This document shows, piece by piece, positions 9,414 to 17,999 of a stretch of DNA of 64,000 bases. This DNA is from Oceanobacillus profundus (lineage in GTDB: Bacteria; Bacillota; Bacilli; Bacillales; Amphibacillaceae), in NCBI RefSeq assembly GCF_003515705.1, contig NZ_QWEH01000008.1, forward strand, positions 1-64,000, read 5' to 3'. The position numbers and the translations under genes were made by a program. The notes under the pieces were generated by a model that saw only the letters and a program-made list of their open reading frames with translations, did no database searches and was not told the DNA's origin. Every line of letters begins with the position of its first letter. Position 1 is the first letter of the stretch.

Positions 9414-9819
9414 CTTCTTGCAAATGCTCATTGGTTTTAGTGGGGGTCTTGCTGTGGGGGCTGGGTTTGTCGCGTTTATAACGGTACTTGGTATTATCCC
9501 AAGGCTTATTCAATTAAGTAAAACAGAAAAACTAATAAAAGTATACAGTGCAAGTGTCATCTTGGGGCTTTTGATGGGAACTTATTTTTCATTTGCGGAA
9601 GTAAATTTGCAGCAGCCGATTGTAGTACTACTGCTTTGGGGATTGTTTCACGGGATTTTCAATGGAATGCTTGCTGCAGCTTTAACGGAGGTATTGAATG
9701 TTTTTCCAATATTATCCCGCAGAGTGCGATTGGACCATTATTTATTAGTTCTTTTAATGGCAATTGTATTTGGAAAAATATTCGGATCCCTATTCCAGTG
9801 GACCTATTTTGTTAAATAA
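9391..9819 (+). CDS. spoVAB: Stage V sporulation protein AB
   Basis: This 142-residue polytopic protein has about four membrane helices and matches SpoVAB, which is always encoded next to SpoVAA. Its start lies inside the end of spoVAA, consistent with translational coupling. In B. subtilis the next genes would be spoVAC, spoVAD and spoVAE. Here spoVAF follows after 13 bases. The precise molecular role of SpoVAB is unknown. Confidence 0.88.
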   Translation: MIQNLIVNFLQMLIGFSGGLAVGAGFVAFITVLGIIPRLIQLSKTEKLIKVYSASVILGLLMGTYFSFAEVNLQQPIVVLLLWGLFHGIFNGMLAAALTEVLNVFPILSRRVRLDHYLLVLLMAIVFGKIFGSLFQWTYFVK

Positions 9820-9832
9820 GAGGTGAATAAAT

Positions 9833-11314
9833 TTGGGTAATAAAACTTCTATGAAAAAAATATCACCAAAAATTGAAGAAAATAAAGCCTATATGGAAGA
9901 TAGACTAGGAATGGGCTATTCCTTCGATGTAGGGTATAGAGAATTAATTATACTGAAGCGGAAAATCAATATTTACTACGTTACTGGATTATGTGATACA
10001 TCTACTATACAAGAAATAATGGAGCAACTCATCGATATTAATGATGTTGAAACAAATTACAAAATGGTCGCCGAAATTATCGAAAACCGTATTGTGCATC
10101 AACAGGTTACTCTTGTAAAAACGATGGATGAAGCTGCAGATCAGATTCTTTCGGGTTTGATTGCCATTTTTATCGATGGAGAACAATTTGCATTTATAGT
10201 TGATGTCAGGAACTACCCGGGTAGAAGCCCAGAGGAACCTGACACGGAGAAGGTGATTCGAGGCTCAAGAGATGGTTTTACTGAAAACATAATTGAGAAT
10301 ACTGCCCTCACACGAAGAAGATTGCGTGACGAAAGAATTCGTAATGAAATGTTAAAAGTTGGAGAACGTTCGAAGACAGATGTTTGTATTACTTATTTAC
10401 AAGATATTGCGGATGATGATTTGATTACCTTAGTGAAAGAGAAAATGGACGCAATCGATATCGATGGAATAACAATGGCGGAAAAAACAATCGAAGAGTT
10501 TATTATCGGGCAAAATTGGAATGTCTTTCCGCTTGTCCGCTATACGGAAAGGCCTGATGTAGCTGCAAGTCATTTGCTTGAAGGACACATCATAATCTTC
10601 GTTGATACGTCTCCCAGTGCCATTATCCTGCCCACTACTTTTTTCCATCATTTACAACATGCAGAAGAGTATAGGCAGGCACCATCAATTGGTACGTTCA
10701 TACGTTTTATTCGGTTTTTAGCTGTGTTCGCTTCCATGTATCTACTGCCAGTCTGGCTCTTATTTGCGCTAGATCCAAGCCTGCTGCCAAAGGAATTATC
10801 ATTTATTGGTCCGAATGAACAAGGAAACATACCAGTAATGATACAAATTATACTTGCATACATTGGGATAGAATTTCTCCGAATGGCAGCAATTCATACA
10901 CCGACACCATTATCAACTGCCATGGGATTAATTGCTGCAGTATTAATTGGTCAAATCGCTATTGACGTTGGTTTATTCAGTCCAGAAGTGATTCTTTACG
11001 TGTCTGTTAGTGCGATTGGAGCATATGTTACTCCGAGCTATGAGCTAAGTGTTGCCAACAAAATAATGAATTTATTTCTCGTCCTGCTTGTTGGTTTGTT
11101 CGAACTGCCAGGATTTGTGATTGGAATCTTAGTGAATGTTCTATTTTTAGCAAATATCAAATCACTTCGAACACCGTATCTATGGCCATTATTGCCATTT
11201 AATGCAAAAGCAATGTCCCATATTCTCTTAAGAAAGCCCGTTCCAGATATGTATACTCGACCAAGTATTGTACATCCGAAGAATAATTATAGACGATCTA
11301 ATAAAAAGAACTAA
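9833..11314 (+). CDS. spoVAF: Spore germination protein SpoVAF (GerA-A family)
   Basis: The 493-residue protein is homologous to the A subunits of GerA-type germinant receptors. It has a large hydrophilic N-terminal half with the PGRSPEEPDTEKVIRGSRDGF signature core (about residues 127-147), then about five membrane helices between 290 and 450. Of this family, SpoVAF is the member encoded with the spoVA genes. The start is TTG 9833, six to seven bases after GAGGTG. It lies just upstream of lysA, as in B. subtilis, and ends in a perfect 12-bp terminator. A germinant receptor A subunit is less likely because no B or C subunit follows. Confidence 0.92.
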   Translation: MGNKTSMKKISPKIEENKAYMEDRLGMGYSFDVGYRELIILKRKINIYYVTGLCDTSTIQEIMEQLIDINDVETNYKMVAEIIENRIVHQQVTLVKTMDEAADQILSGLIAIFIDGEQFAFIVDVRNYPGRSPEEPDTEKVIRGSRDGFTENIIENTALTRRRLRDERIRNEMLKVGERSKTDVCITYLQDIADDDLITLVKEKMDAIDIDGITMAEKTIEEFIIGQNWNVFPLVRYTERPDVAASHLLEGHIIIFVDTSPSAIILPTTFFHHLQHAEEYRQAPSIGTFIRFIRFLAVFASMYLLPVWLLFALDPSLLPKELSFIGPNEQGNIPVMIQIILAYIGIEFLRMAAIHTPTPLSTAMGLIAAVLIGQIAIDVGLFSPEVILYVSVSAIGAYVTPSYELSVANKIMNLFLVLLVGLFELPGFVIGILVNVLFLANIKSLRTPYLWPLLPFNAKAMSHILLRKPVPDMYTRPSIVHPKNNYRRSNKKN

Positions 11315-11332
11315 CAGTGTTTAGTTCTTTTT
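11303..11332 (+). terminator. Terminator after spoVAF
   Basis: A perfect 12-bp stem (AAAAAGAACTAA with TTAGTTCTTTTT) with a six-base loop overlaps the spoVAF stop codon. The symmetric A- and T-runs would let it work in both directions. Confidence 0.92.
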
Positions 11333-11409
11333 GTTACTTGCGCTTTTATGTTTCAATATGATAAAGTATTCCTATTATTTCATACATTAAAAGTGGAGGA
11401 GTACATATT

Positions 11410-12717
11410 ATGATAATTAATCATCATCCGTTTCAAACGAACGAAAACGGACATCTTGAGATTGGTGGAGTAGACACGATAACACTTGCTGAAAAATATG
11501 GTACACCACTTTATGTTTACGATGTTTCCATGATTCGTGAAAATGCAAGAAGCTTTGTCAATACATTTAAGGAACTGAACGTAAAGGCAAAAGTTGCATA
11601 CGCAAGTAAAGCATTTTCTTCCATTGCAATGCTGCAAGTAGCGAAGCAAGAAGGCTTATGTCTAGATGTTATCTCTGAGGGAGAATTATATACAGCATTA
11701 CAAGCTGGATACCCAACAGAACGAATCCATATGCATGGAAACAATAAAAGTGCCGAAGAAATTGCAATGGCAATTGAACATGACATCGGTTGTATTGTTA
11801 TTGATAACTTCCATGATATTAAACTCTTGGATGAGCAGCTAAATGCCCAAAATAAGACAATGGATGTTCTTATGCGTGTTACACCAGGGGTAGAGCTGAA
11901 AACGCATGAGTATATTATGACAGGTAATGAGGACTCGAAATTTGGATTTAACCTTCAAAACGGTCAAGCAGTTCAGGCTATAAAACAACTTTATAATCAT
12001 AAAACCATTCGACTTAAAGGGCTCCATTGTCATATCGGTTCACAAATTTTTGAAACAGAAGGATTTCAGGTAGCTGTAGATATCTTATTTAATGAACTTG
12101 CTAAATGGAAAGCAGAATATGATTATGTACCAGAAGTGCTTAATCTAGGAGGCGGTTTTGGAATTCGTTATACCAAGGCTGACCAACCGTTAGGGCATCA
12201 CGAGTATGTAGAAGCAACGGTACAAGCTGTCCAAAAGAATTCGGAAGAGTTAGATATCCCGATGCCCGAAATTTGGATTGAACCAGGTAGATCCATTGTT
12301 GGTAATGCTGGAATAACGCTTTATACCATTGGCGCGATGAAAGATATTCCTGGAGTAAGGGAATACGTTTCCGTAGATGGCGGTATGACAGATAATATCA
12401 GACCTGCACTATATCAAGCGAAATATGAAGCTGTTATTGCCAATAAACCGTTGGAAAAAATAACGAGGGAAGTATCAATCGCGGGTAAAGCCTGTGAATC
12501 AGGTGATATGTTAATTTGGGATCTACCAGTTCCAGATGTAGAACCAGGTGATATACTAGCTGTATTTTCTACTGGAGCATATAGTTATTCAATGGCAAGT
12601 CATTACAACCGATTCCCGAATGCTGCAGTTGTGTTTATTGAAGATGGAATCGATAAATTAGTCGTAAAACGGGAAACATATGAGGATGTAGTCAAAAATG
12701 ACTTGTCCTATGAATAA
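11410..12717 (+). CDS. lysA: Diaminopimelate decarboxylase
   Basis: LysA removes CO2 from meso-diaminopimelate to give L-lysine, the last step of lysine synthesis. The 435-residue PLP enzyme of the alanine racemase/ornithine decarboxylase fold III type has the PLP lysine in YASKAF (about residue 66). GSQIF (HCHIGSQ), the glycine-rich NLGGGFG phosphate loop, EPGRSIVG and the CESGDM active-site cysteine segment can also be read. The ATG follows GGAGG. It sits between spoVAF and ppiB as in B. subtilis. No lysine riboswitch or T-box is visible in the 95-base upstream gap. Confidence 0.96.
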   Translation: MIINHHPFQTNENGHLEIGGVDTITLAEKYGTPLYVYDVSMIRENARSFVNTFKELNVKAKVAYASKAFSSIAMLQVAKQEGLCLDVISEGELYTALQAGYPTERIHMHGNNKSAEEIAMAIEHDIGCIVIDNFHDIKLLDEQLNAQNKTMDVLMRVTPGVELKTHEYIMTGNEDSKFGFNLQNGQAVQAIKQLYNHKTIRLKGLHCHIGSQIFETEGFQVAVDILFNELAKWKAEYDYVPEVLNLGGGFGIRYTKADQPLGHHEYVEATVQAVQKNSEELDIPMPEIWIEPGRSIVGNAGITLYTIGAMKDIPGVREYVSVDGGMTDNIRPALYQAKYEAVIANKPLEKITREVSIAGKACESGDMLIWDLPVPDVEPGDILAVFSTGAYSYSMASHYNRFPNAAVVFIEDGIDKLVVKRETYEDVVKNDLSYE

Positions 12718-12800
12718 AGAAGCGGCGATTCTTTCCAATCTAAATAATTAATGATAAAATAGTTTTGGATTTTACTAAATCAATGAGGAGATGTTGTTAT

Positions 12801-13238
12801 ATGTCTAAAAAAGGATATTTTCTATTAGAAAATGGAAATAAAATTGAATTTGAACTTTACCCAAACGAAGCACCAAATACGGTTGCTAACTTTGAGAAAC
12901 TTGCAAATGAAAATTTCTATGATGGTTTAACGTTTCACCGTGTCATTCCAGGATTTGTAAGTCAAGGCGGATGCCCTATTGGGAATGGTACTGGGTCAGC
13001 AGGGTATACTATTAAATGTGAAACAGAAGGAAATCCACATACACATGTAGAAGGTTCTCTATCAATGGCACATGCAGGCAAAGATACAGGAAGCAGTCAA
13101 TTTTTTATTGTTCATGAGCCACAACCGCATTTGAATGGCGTACATACTGTGTTCGGACAAGTAACATCTGGAATCGAGCATGCCAAATCCATGCAAAATG
13201 GCGATGTGATGAAAGAAGTTCGAGTAATCAGCGAATAA
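12801..13238 (+). CDS. ppiB: Peptidyl-prolyl cis-trans isomerase (cyclophilin)
   Basis: This cytoplasmic cyclophilin accelerates proline isomerisation in folding proteins. The 145-residue chain has the catalytic core [13 protein letters not shown] (with the essential Arg), [14 protein letters not shown] and HTVFGQV. I set the start at ATG 12801, ten bases after GAGGAG (12785-12790). An in-frame ATG at 12765 and the ATG at 12791 have no suitable spacing. It lies in the lysA-ppiB order of B. subtilis. Confidence 0.94.
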   Translation: MSKKGYFLLENGNKIEFELYPNEAPNTVANFEKLANENFYDGLTFHRVIPGFVSQGGCPIGNGTGSAGYTIKCETEGNPHTHVEGSLSMAHAGKDTGSSQFFIVHEPQPHLNGVHTVFGQVTSGIEHAKSMQNGDVMKEVRVISE

Positions 13239-13263
13239 ATACATTATTATCTAGGCAACTTCC

Positions 13264-13713
13264 ATGAGTCTTTATTTATTTGTGTGCCTTGTTTTGATCA
13301 TTGCACCAATTTGTACTTTCATTCATGAGCTTGGTCATGCATGCGGTGCAAAGTTGGTAAAAGCAGATCGTATTAAAATAAATTTAGGAATAGGTAAAAG
13401 ACAATGGACAAGCGCAATGAATAACCTTGAGCTGACATGGCGTTCTGTTTACTTCATAGGTGGAGTAACCAAAACCGAGAGGGAAAGACCTTATAATAAT
13501 TCAGAAATTATTTGGATTACATTTTTTGGCCCTATGTTTAATGGAGTGGCTGCGACGGTTATCTATATTATACTGGAAGTAAATACAAATGGTCTTTTAC
13601 AGTTATTCTTTTGGTTTAATGTATGGATGGCTGTTGTGAATCTAATTCCTTTTAAATTCAAAGGGAAGCAAACAGATGGATTTACAATCTTTAGATTGAT
13701 CAGCAGAAAATAA
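13264..13713 (+). CDS. M50-like membrane metalloprotease (site-2 protease fold)
   Basis: This is a 149-residue integral membrane protein. It begins with a hydrophobic helix that carries the zinc-binding FIHELGH motif (about residues 19-25), and it has two more helices around 75-95 and 105-125. It ends with LIPFKFKGKQTDGF, which occupies the place of the NPxDG third-ligand motif of site-2 proteases. The Asp is present but the Asn-Pro is not, so activity is plausible but unproven. The ribosome binding site is weak. It sits where ribDEAH lie in B. subtilis, between ppiB and ribT. The substrate is unknown. Confidence 0.65.
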   Translation: MSLYLFVCLVLIIAPICTFIHELGHACGAKLVKADRIKINLGIGKRQWTSAMNNLELTWRSVYFIGGVTKTERERPYNNSEIIWITFFGPMFNGVAATVIYIILEVNTNGLLQLFFWFNVWMAVVNLIPFKFKGKQTDGFTIFRLISRK

Positions 13714-13759
13714 TCTATTATACAATCGTATGATTTATGTGAAAATTGTCAATGCTTGA

Positions 13760-13779
13760 AACTGGAAACCTTTTTCCAG
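13760..13779 (+). other. Short inverted repeat after the M50-like gene
   Basis: ACTGGAA and TTCCAGT are separated by six bases, about 45 bases downstream of the M50-like stop. There is no T-run afterwards, so it is a weak terminator at best. The rest of this 190-base gap shows no FMN riboswitch signature, although ribT follows. Confidence 0.35.
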
Positions 13780-13904
13780 TATGTATATTTGACAAACACA
13801 TTTAATAGTGCCATAAATATAATATAAGTATGTTTATAAAACAGTTTTCCATGTTCACAGATCATTTCTTAAAGATCAAAAGGTTTTATTAATGAGGGGT
13901 AAAT

Positions 13905-14288
13905 ATGTTAATTCGTTATAAAAAAAATCATGAAAAGATTGCAATGGGTCTATTGTCTTTTATGCCTGAAGAAAAGAAAGACGTTAAGAAATTGCAACAG
14001 ACCATTAAAGAGTATGAATCCAATGATGACTGGCATCTTCATTTATGGAAAGAGGAAGATGATGTATTAGGTGCGATTGGAATTAGGATTGAAAATGGTA
14101 TAGACGCAATCGTGCAGCATGTTTCAGTCAATCCTTCTCACCGAAATGCTGGAATCGGTCAAAAGATGGTCAATGAAGTCATTCGTATCTATCAGAACAA
14201 ATATGCTGTTAGTACGACGGATGAAATACAGGATTTTTATAATAAATGTACACTAGCAGAAGACAGCGCAGATGCTTCTGATAGCTAA
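13905..14288 (+). CDS. ribT: RibT, GNAT-type acetyltransferase-like protein
   Basis: The 127-residue protein has a GNAT fold: the acetyl-CoA motif A appears as VSVNPSHRNAGIGQKMV (about residues 71-87). The N-terminus (MLIRYKKNHEKIAMGLLSFMP) is characteristic of RibT, the last gene of the B. subtilis riboflavin operon, whose function is unclear. Here ribD, ribE, ribBA and ribH are absent upstream, leaving ribT alone. The C-terminal tail (SADASDS) is low complexity. A repeat begins immediately after the stop. The start ATG has GAGGGG seven bases upstream. Confidence 0.85.
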   Translation: MLIRYKKNHEKIAMGLLSFMPEEKKDVKKLQQTIKEYESNDDWHLHLWKEEDDVLGAIGIRIENGIDAIVQHVSVNPSHRNAGIGQKMVNEVIRIYQNKYAVSTTDEIQDFYNKCTLAEDSADASDS

Positions 14289-14632
14289 GCACAAAAGCGG
14301 AAGTGCCCAGTTAGGGACGTATGGACTGCGCCTCGAACATTCCTACGTAGGAGATTTATTCCAAAGTATAAGATGAACGATAACTTTCATCTTTTGGGAG
14401 AAAAGTCAAGTTCATCTAAAAGGAAACATGCCTCAGTAAGGGGGATGCTGACGTTAGGCTTGAGCCTGATTTAGTCGGCCATCCTTTACCTGGAGTCGGT
14501 GCCTGATTTGACCACAAGGGCATAAGTGCGACTAAGCCTCATATGTCTTTGACAGTAGGCAAGTCTTCTTTATCGCGTCATGAGGAAAGTCTCGCTGGGT
14601 GCTATAGCTGAACGTGGCTGCTCTCGTATAAG
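14289..14632. repeat. Dispersed structured repeat, family 2, full-length copy 1
   Basis: A roughly 340-base non-coding block begins with ACAAAAGCGGAAG directly after ribT. Its core (about 14364-14420) carries nested arms, AGATGAAC with GTTCATCT and ACTTT with AAAGT. The same arrangement recurs at 56318-56380 with different bases. Its right half (CATAAGTGCGACTA through GGCAAGTCTTCTTTATC) matches 48704-48757. Short derivatives lie at 23655, 38276 (inverted) and 48632. No open frame is shared among copies. Confidence 0.75.
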
Positions 14633-14664
14633 AAATCAGTCGATTTTATATTTCCTAACCAATA

Positions 14665-14705
14665 AGAAAAACCAGCCCCCTTTTCATAAGGGCTGGTTTT
14701 TCTTT
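14665..14705 (+). terminator. Strong terminator downstream of ribT and the repeat
   Basis: A 14-bp stem (AGAAAAACCAGCCC with GGGCTGGTTTTTCT) ends in a T-rich tail. The symmetric A-run at the left means it can also stop leftward transcription from the short minus-strand gene at 14840-14932. Confidence 0.92.
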
Positions 14706-14839
14706 GAAGCTACAAATTTTTATCTTACATGAACACTTAGCAGAGTTTCGGTTTTGTTCTAATTTATGATAACCGTAGTGCATTAGTAGCCTTCATAATT
14801 CCAGTGCTTTATATGCTATATAATTTTTCGGCTATCTAA

Positions 14840-14932
14840 TTAGAACCAAGCACAACCGACAATAATCAAGAGAATGAACAAAACTACAATTAACGCAAAG
14901 CCTCCACCATAACCACCATAACCTTGACTCAT
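14840..14932 (-). CDS. YjcZ family sporulation protein (30 aa)
   Basis: A short minus-strand gene encodes 30 residues: a glycine/tyrosine-rich start (MSQGYGGYGGGFALIVV) followed by one hydrophobic helix and the end IIVGCAWF. This is the hallmark of the YjcZ family of tiny membrane proteins of sporulating Bacillaceae. An excellent AGGAGG lies eight bases upstream of the ATG (14941-14946 on the minus strand). A sporulation-type -10, CATAAGCTA, lies at 14996-15004. The molecular function is unknown. The ribosome binding site, start, composition and stop all agree, so I regard the gene as real. Confidence 0.88.
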   Translation of the reverse strand: MSQGYGGYGGGFALIVVLFILLIIVGCAWF

Positions 14933-14995
14933 AACGAACTTCCTCCTTTTTCTTCTTTCCAGAAATGTTTTGTGGTAACATTTATCTTACGCTAA

Positions 14996-15024
14996 TAGCT
15001 TATGTTAAAAAAAAGTGTGTTGTA
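14996..15024 (-). promoter_or_regulatory. Candidate SigK/SigE-type promoter of the YjcZ-like gene
   Basis: Read on the minus strand, aCATAAGCTA matches the CATAnnnTA -10 shared by mother-cell sigma factors. TACA lies 15 nt upstream, one base short of the usual SigK spacing. The -10 is good and the -35 is approximate. Confidence 0.4.
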
Positions 15025-15217
15025 TGGGCGCATATGCCAAACTATAAATAAATTTGTAACAAAAGAAAGTCAAAACACTTGCTGCGCTTGCCTTCAGGGT
15101 AGATCATGGTAAACTTAAACTTTCTATATTTTAATTGATACAGAAATATTGCAACGCTTCACCTGGGAATTATTAGTAAAAAGACTCAAATTGTACAAAT
15201 GAAAGGAAGGAACTACT

Positions 15218-15967
15218 GTGAATCAAGCATACGAGGTAAAATTAGACGCATTTGAAGGTCCGCTTGATTTATTGCTGCATTTAATCAATCAGTATGAAAT
15301 TGATATATACGACATTCCGATGGCACAGATAACGAAACAATACATGGAGTATATACATACCATGCAACAGCTTGAATTAAATATTGCAAGTGAATACCTA
15401 GTTATGGCCTCCACGTTAGTAGCGATTAAAAGTCAGATGCTACTGCCTAAACAAGAAATTATTGAAGATAATGAGATGGAAGAATACGCAGAGGATCCGA
15501 GAGAAGAACTGATGCAACGACTGATCGAATATCGGAAATATAAAGAAGCTGCTGAACGGTTGAAGGAAAAGGAGGTAGAAGCAAATCAAATATTTACAAG
15601 ACCACCAACTGTTTTCGATGAATTAACATTCGAAAAACAACCGGTAGTACAGGGAGATGTCTCCATTTATGATATGCTCGGTGCTCTGGGGAAAATGTTT
15701 GAACGTAAAAAGTGGAATAAACCACTAGATACTACTGTACAACGGATGGACATACCGATTGAGCAGCGGATGCAAGATGTGTTGACCAAAGTAAAGTCAA
15801 CACAAGGTAAGGGGATTGAATTCGATCAGTTATTTCCCTATCCATCAAGAACTCATGTAGTCGTCACGTTTATTGCAATTTTAGAGCTTATGAAAGGTAA
15901 GGAAATCTATTGCAAACAAACGAAGCATTTCGATACATTGTATATATTTGCAGAAAATAAAGCATAA
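15218..15967 (+). CDS. scpA: Segregation and condensation protein A
   Basis: ScpA is the kleisin that bridges the two heads of the SMC dimer in the condensin complex needed for chromosome segregation. The 249-residue protein shows the kleisin N-terminal domain (LDAFEGPLDLLLHLI, about residues 8-22), an acidic linker near 85-100, and the C-terminal winged-helix segment. GTG is the start codon, preceded by AAAGGAAGG. scpB follows after 85 bases, as is universal in Bacillaceae. Confidence 0.96.
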   Translation: MNQAYEVKLDAFEGPLDLLLHLINQYEIDIYDIPMAQITKQYMEYIHTMQQLELNIASEYLVMASTLVAIKSQMLLPKQEIIEDNEMEEYAEDPREELMQRLIEYRKYKEAAERLKEKEVEANQIFTRPPTVFDELTFEKQPVVQGDVSIYDMLGALGKMFERKKWNKPLDTTVQRMDIPIEQRMQDVLTKVKSTQGKGIEFDQLFPYPSRTHVVVTFIAILELMKGKEIYCKQTKHFDTLYIFAENKA

Positions 15968-16052
15968 AGCTTTCTTTTCTGCTTCATTACATAGAAGGCA
16001 TCGCTTAAGGATAAGCCCATGCCGATTTTTCTAATATTTGGAGGAATAGATT

Positions 16053-16652
16053 GTGGAAATAGAAGAATTAAAAGCCGTTGTCGAAGGATTACTTTTTGCT
16101 AGTGGAGATGAAGGCATTACGATAAAGCAAGTGTGTAAGGTACTAGAAGTGTCAGAATCAGCAGTTGAACACATTCTTGAAGAACTGACATATGATTATG
16201 AACGTAAAGACCGTGGCTTAATGATTATGAAGTCGCATGAAGTACTTCATTTAACAACAAAGCCAGAGCATAGTAATTATTTCAAAAAATTACTTGAACT
16301 ACCACAGACCAGCAGAATGTCACAAGCTGCTTTAGAAACATTGGCAATTATCGCCTATCAACAGCCAATAACAAGAACAGAAATTGACGAAATCAGGGGT
16401 GTTAAAAGTGATCGGCCAGTTCAAACACTGACGGCGAGATCGTTAATTGAGGAAGTAGGTCGTAAAGATAGTGTTGGACGGCCAATACTTTTTGGAACAA
16501 GCAAAGATTTTTTAACCTATTTTGGTTTAACTTCTCTTGGCGAACTTCCACCGCTGCCTGAACCTTCCGAAGAGGATAATACAGACAGTAACGAAGCTGA
16601 TTTATTTTTTGAGCGATTCAGTGATGAAATTGAGAATAATTTTAATGAATAA
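16053..16652 (+). CDS. scpB: Segregation and condensation protein B
   Basis: ScpB dimers bind ScpA in the SMC complex. The 199-residue protein has two winged-helix domains (about 5-85 and 90-165). The second includes the conserved ETLAIIAYQQPITRTEIDEIRG stretch core (residues about 103-124). The C-terminus is acidic and variable. GTG 16053 is preceded by GGAGG. A terminator follows directly. The ypuI gene found next in B. subtilis is absent. Confidence 0.96.
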   Translation: MEIEELKAVVEGLLFASGDEGITIKQVCKVLEVSESAVEHILEELTYDYERKDRGLMIMKSHEVLHLTTKPEHSNYFKKLLELPQTSRMSQAALETLAIIAYQQPITRTEIDEIRGVKSDRPVQTLTARSLIEEVGRKDSVGRPILFGTSKDFLTYFGLTSLGELPPLPEPSEEDNTDSNEADLFFERFSDEIENNFNE

Positions 16653-16661
16653 AAATTTGAG

Positions 16662-16690
16662 CCTTACATACTGGCATGTAAGGTTTTTTT
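16662..16690 (+). terminator. Terminator after scpB
   Basis: CCTTACAT and ATGTAAGG form a perfect 8-bp stem followed by seven Ts, ten bases beyond the scpB stop. Confidence 0.9.
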
Positions 16691-16897
16691 ATTGTTCTTA
16701 AATCATCTAGCATAACAGCGTGTCCCGTGCATAAAATGTAAGGACATCTTTTTTGATAAATAGAAATAAAACTTTTTGATGTAAAAGTGCAGCGAATACT
16801 TTCACCTAATAGCTTGCAATCCAAAGTATACATGTTATTAAAAAACAAAGAATGATCCTTTAACGAATGCTAAAGATTTCTAAGGAGGCATTAAACG

Positions 16898-17998
16898 ATG
16901 CGATTTCTCATACTCATCCTTATTCTCTTAGTTGTGCAACTTGGTTTTCCAATTACAGGACAAGCAACCCCTGTTGTTTCTGCCAACAACGCCATCTTAA
17001 TCGAACAATCCACAGGCAGGGTGCTTTATGAAAAGAAGGCACATGAAGAAGCGTCTATAGCAAGTATTACGAAAATAATGACCGCAATTATAGCAATTGA
17101 ATCCGGGAAAATGGATGAGATGGCTACCGCCTCGAGAAGCGCAATTTATACAGAAGGATCATCCATTTATTTGGAGCAAGGTGAAGAAATGAAATTAGAA
17201 GACCTTGTTTATGGTTTGATGCTTAGGTCTGGTAATGACGCGGCAATAGCGATAGCTGAACATGTAGGGGGAAGTGAGGAAGGGTTTGTCTATATGATGA
17301 ATGAAAAAGCTAAATGGCTAGGGATGACAAATACACATTTCGATAACCCTCATGGTCTTGATTCAGAAACCCATTATTCAACGGCATACGATATGGCAAT
17401 ACTTACGCGCTATGCGATGGAAAACAATACATTTCAAGAAATAAGCGGTTCGGAAAATTATATCTCTGAAAATAGATCATATAGCTGGAAAAATAAAAAT
17501 CGTCTGCTTACACAGTTTTATGAATATTGTACAGGAGGGAAAACTGGATACACGAAGCAAACAGGTAGAACCTTAGTAACCACTGCTGAAAAAGACGGTA
17601 TGAAGTTAATTGCAGTGACACTCGATGCACCAGATGATTGGAATGACCATATCTCGATGTTTGAGTGGGGATATGAAAATTATCAGATGGAACCACTTTC
17701 AGACGAAGGACCAATAAAATACAGGTTGAATGAAACAAATTTAACGGTAAACGGTTTTGTAGAGGACGAAATATCCTATCCGTTATCTGTTGAAGAGATA
17801 GAAGTATTGACTTCGAGTACGTTTCTGCTTTCAAATTATTTGACGACAGATGAGGAGATTATTGGGAAAACTGTTTTTTACTTGGATGATGAACAATTGA
17901 TGGAAACACATATTTTCCAAAATCGATTGGATCCTAACGATCATGACTTCAAACAGACTTTTACGTCAATTTTAATACAAATAATTGGATTGAAGTAA
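16898..17998 (+). CDS. dacB: Sporulation D-alanyl-D-alanine carboxypeptidase DacB
   Basis: DacB (PBP5*) is the mother-cell carboxypeptidase that reduces cross-linking of the spore cortex. The 366-residue chain has a signal peptide (about 1-23). The catalytic triads are SITK (Ser56, Lys59), SGN (111-113) and KTG (215-217), followed by a C-terminal beta-rich domain. AAGGAGG precedes the ATG. spmA begins two bases after the stop, giving the conserved dacB-spmA-spmB operon, which is SigE-controlled in B. subtilis. I could not find a convincing SigE promoter here. Confidence 0.93.
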   Translation: MRFLILILILLVVQLGFPITGQATPVVSANNAILIEQSTGRVLYEKKAHEEASIASITKIMTAIIAIESGKMDEMATASRSAIYTEGSSIYLEQGEEMKLEDLVYGLMLRSGNDAAIAIAEHVGGSEEGFVYMMNEKAKWLGMTNTHFDNPHGLDSETHYSTAYDMAILTRYAMENNTFQEISGSENYISENRSYSWKNKNRLLTQFYEYCTGGKTGYTKQTGRTLVTTAEKDGMKLIAVTLDAPDDWNDHISMFEWGYENYQMEPLSDEGPIKYRLNETNLTVNGFVEDEISYPLSVEEIEVLTSSTFLLSNYLTTDEEIIGKTVFYLDDEQLMETHIFQNRLDPNDHDFKQTFTSILIQIIGLK

Positions 17999-17999
17999 A

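Noticed and set aside
13789..13823. TTGACA followed by TATAAT upstream of ribT
   Set aside because: The spacing is about 24 bases, too long for a SigA promoter. No hexamer at 16-18 bases fits.
16642..16848. 68-codon minus-strand frame after scpB
   Set aside because: It overlaps the scpB terminator, has no ribosome binding site and no recognisable features.
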